A DNA stretch of 64,000 bases from Lycorma delicatula (Eukaryota; Arthropoda; Insecta; Hemiptera; Fulgoridae), in contig NC_134456.1 in NCBI RefSeq assembly GCF_047948215.1, positions 66,614,029-66,678,028 of the forward strand, given 5' to 3'. The position numbers and the translations under genes were made by a program. Shown one piece after another: positions 61,551 through 64,000 of the stretch (the stretch's first letter is position 1; each line of letters starts with the position of its first letter). The notes beneath the pieces are model-generated. The model saw only the letters and a program-made list of their open reading frames with translations. It was not told the DNA's origin and ran no database searches.

Positions 61551-62596
61551 TATTCAGTATATTACATATTATTATAATTTTTAAATGTTTGTTATATCTT
61601 ATTGCGATAAAATAAGGGAAGAAAATATCACACATAACAGTGTGATCATAAAAAGGAATAGAAATTGCGAAATAATTGATAAAATTATATATCAGAACTA
61701 TTCGAATGATGAACGTTCATCACACCGACCAGTACCGTGAGTCTTTACGGAATATCGTGGAATTCATATCTGTGATGAAATTAAACGAATGGATCTTGTA
61801 GGTCAGTCCGGCTCAGTAGCTTTCTAAAGCGTATACTGAAGAAAATTCATGACTTTTTCATATCACGTGTTTTTATTTAATTTGGCAATAAACATAAAAT
61901 AATATTAAAATACCTAAATGATAATGTTTGTAATAAAAATAAATTTAAACGTGGGTGTATTGAATAAATGTGTTCTACATAATCGCCCGCTTTTGTTACA
62001 ACAATTTTTATGATTATTGTATTAATGAGATATAAAAAAATGAACTTTTAATAAAATAATATAGAGTATAAAACTTTTCAATCACGTTTTTTGTAACATA
62101 TTCATTATTTAAAGATGACATTAAGATTATATTAAAGATCATTTTACATTGTTACATTGGATTGAAGTAAAATCCTTCTACACGAAACCGATTCATATGG
62201 TGTCCCTACCTCAAATACTACCCTCCAATATGGATTTGGTTGATTGTTTTAAATAGTTTAGTTGGATATTCCGCAAGTCACACAAGAATTAGATGAGAGA
62301 AATAAAAACCCTTAACCTTTAGTAGGTAAACTAAGACGACTGCTATGTATCTGAAGGAAAAGTGGTTGATTGAGCAGCACCTTGACTATTTTTTCCCCGA
62401 TTGGTTATCTTTGGAGTTTTGTTAGAGGCTCCATTTGATTCGTATTACGGATGTAAGAGTTTTTTCGAATATCAAAATTCTTAAATTTTTTAGGTTTAAT
62501 AGTTGTAACTCTACTTACAGACCTGTTTGGAGTCTATATTTTCTAAAGAGTGATTGTACAAAAAGCCCAAACTGTGTCTCAGGTACATATTTGGTA

Positions 62597-62656
62597 AACT
62601 CGGGCCATCTAGTCGTAATACCTCGAATATAACTCGGGCCATAATACCTCGAATAT
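62597..62656. repeat. Short tandem duplication, 34- and 26-bp units
   Basis: AACTCGGGCCAT and AATACCTCGAATAT occur twice in direct order. The first unit has eight extra bases (CTAGTCGT) between them. This is a local duplication with a small deletion. Confidence 0.85.
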
Positions 62657-64000
62657 GGAAACATTGAAATCATAATTGTATAAACTATTACTAATTTAAG
62701 TTAATACTATAAAAAAAAATCAATCATATTTAAAATAAAGCAATTGTATTAATAAAAATGGTTTTTTATCGCAGTAGAGTTGTATAGTTACTATGATACC
62801 TCAAACCTATTTTTGTAAGCAAAAAATGCAATTTTTTAAAACAAAAAACCTACTAATTATACAAAATCAACGTTATTAAGTCATTAAAAGTAGTTCTACA
62901 TTTTTATATAATAAACAATACACTGAAATAGTCAACACTGAAAAAAAAAAAAACACTTTTTATGATAAGGATTTGTGATATGATTAAGCATAAATTAATC
63001 GAGAATGTAACAAATGTTCGAAGAAAAATAATAATGTTTAATAATAAAATAACGTACAATGTAGAAAATTTATTTATTGCTTCGTACTTGTATGTAGTGA
63101 AACGGCTGAATAGGTATGAATAAAATTTTGAACAATTTCAGCTCGTTATCAGTGCACTATATATATTATGATATTTACTGTGTAATTAGATTTATTATGT
63201 AAAGATTAATTTTATAATTTAAAATAATCTTAATAATGGAAGTTTACAAAGGTATTGCTATTTTTTACTGACAAATGATTTGGAAGAAGTTGAACATTTA
63301 AAAAAAAAAATTACTTTTTAATTTTGGATCATTTTGTTACAAAACATCAGGTTTTTAAAAATTCAAATCTCATTGTAATAGTTATGTTTCAGCCGAGATA
63401 TAACTCCCAATCCTGCTCAGTCACCTCAATCCCCCTATCCTCTTTCAGACCCTCACTTCAAATTTTATTAGCATCAGTGCCTCTTGCATAGAAGACACCA
63501 TGTTAAATTTGAAGATGCAGTCCAACCAATACCGAGGTATTAACCCAAATATAACACATACAAAAGATACCATCTTCCTTTTTCATTCCTAATATTTTAT
63601 TATATTCTTAATATTTTATTATAATATTACTCCAAGTTTTTAATTTAAATCGATTTATACATATTCTAAGAAATTATTTTTTCAAGGTTATAGACTACTT
63701 AAATTTAAAAAATCGAAAACCACTGTAAATGTTATTTATTTTTAAAATTTTTAGTTTCTTTCTTTTCTCTCTTCAAAAATAAAATTGAAAAACTTCTTCC
63801 AAAGAATTAGAATATGTAAGCATTTCCATTTCAGTTTTTATAAAAATGCTTTGATAAGAATTTTTTTAATTTCATTAAAGTTCCTTGGATATCTCGACCA
63901 ACATTTGTTTTACCGCAAAGGCTCCTATAATGAAATTAACACATGGTCTACCATAAGGTTGGAATATGCTGAAGTGACGTAGCTGTTTCATAATAGTAAT

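Larger units (their letters stand above)
61134..64000. other. Mostly A/T-rich, no gene recognised
   Basis: No domain is recognised. Less A/T-biased patches occur at 61690-61830, 62170-62640 and 63390-63560 (CCTCAATCCCCCTATCCTC). These may be old repeat fragments. A TA array and a short tandem duplication are listed separately. Confidence 0.45.

Noticed and set aside
1..64000. CRISPR arrays, operons, bacterial promoters or replication origins.
   Set aside because: No regularly spaced direct repeats with unique spacers and no bacterial gene organisation were seen. The content is eukaryotic.

Overview
The window is eukaryotic, very A+T-rich nuclear DNA with no recognisable intact host gene. It has no bacterial gene organisation, no long open frame and no rRNA, functional tRNA or CRISPR array. 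Every piece of protein homology I can read belongs to decayed transposable elements: a Copia-type retrotransposon, a hAT-type ZBED5/SCAND3-like transposase, a jockey-like LINE and two fragments of another LINE. The rest is short non-autonomous repeats, tRNA-derived SINEs, (TA)n arrays and perfect hairpins set in A/T-biased filler. Together these fit an intergenic or intronic stretch of a large, repeat-rich insect genome. The repeats remind me of hemipteran (possibly auchenorrhynchan) genomes, but that rests on recollection and the species is not determined.

Layout. 0-9 kb: A/T-rich filler with a 26-bp palindrome, one copy of a dispersed repeat with inverted ends (712-1010, minus), one copy of a second dispersed repeat (3723-3890), and a degraded Copia polyprotein on the minus strand (6110-7965). 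8.8-9.2 kb: an abrupt 400-bp GC-rich island. 9-22 kb: mostly unclassified, with a degraded hAT transposase on the minus strand (14775-16285) and several small repeats. 22-23.5 kb: two SINEs and a LINE reverse transcriptase fragment side by side. 23.5-43 kb: long featureless stretches broken by a jockey RT fragment (34753-35252), a SINE (37465-37620), a LINE 3' end with a likely target-site duplication (40279-40775) and hairpins. 43-64 kb: a 56-bp perfect palindrome, three more copies of the inverted-end repeat, a 5'-truncated SINE, a very recent tandem duplication (54826-56795), another SINE (about 58.4 kb) and more microsatellites.

These parts do not form a pathway. The links are parasitic: LINEs probably supplied the reverse transcriptase that mobilised the SINEs, and two SINE families with different tRNA-like heads share one 3' tail. 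The best candidates for something undescribed are the inverted-end repeat carrying an internal Pol III B box, the SINE head/tail shuffling, the GC island, the paired perfect hairpins and the nearly identical tandem duplication. Copies of repeats were matched by eye and boundaries are approximate unless stated.
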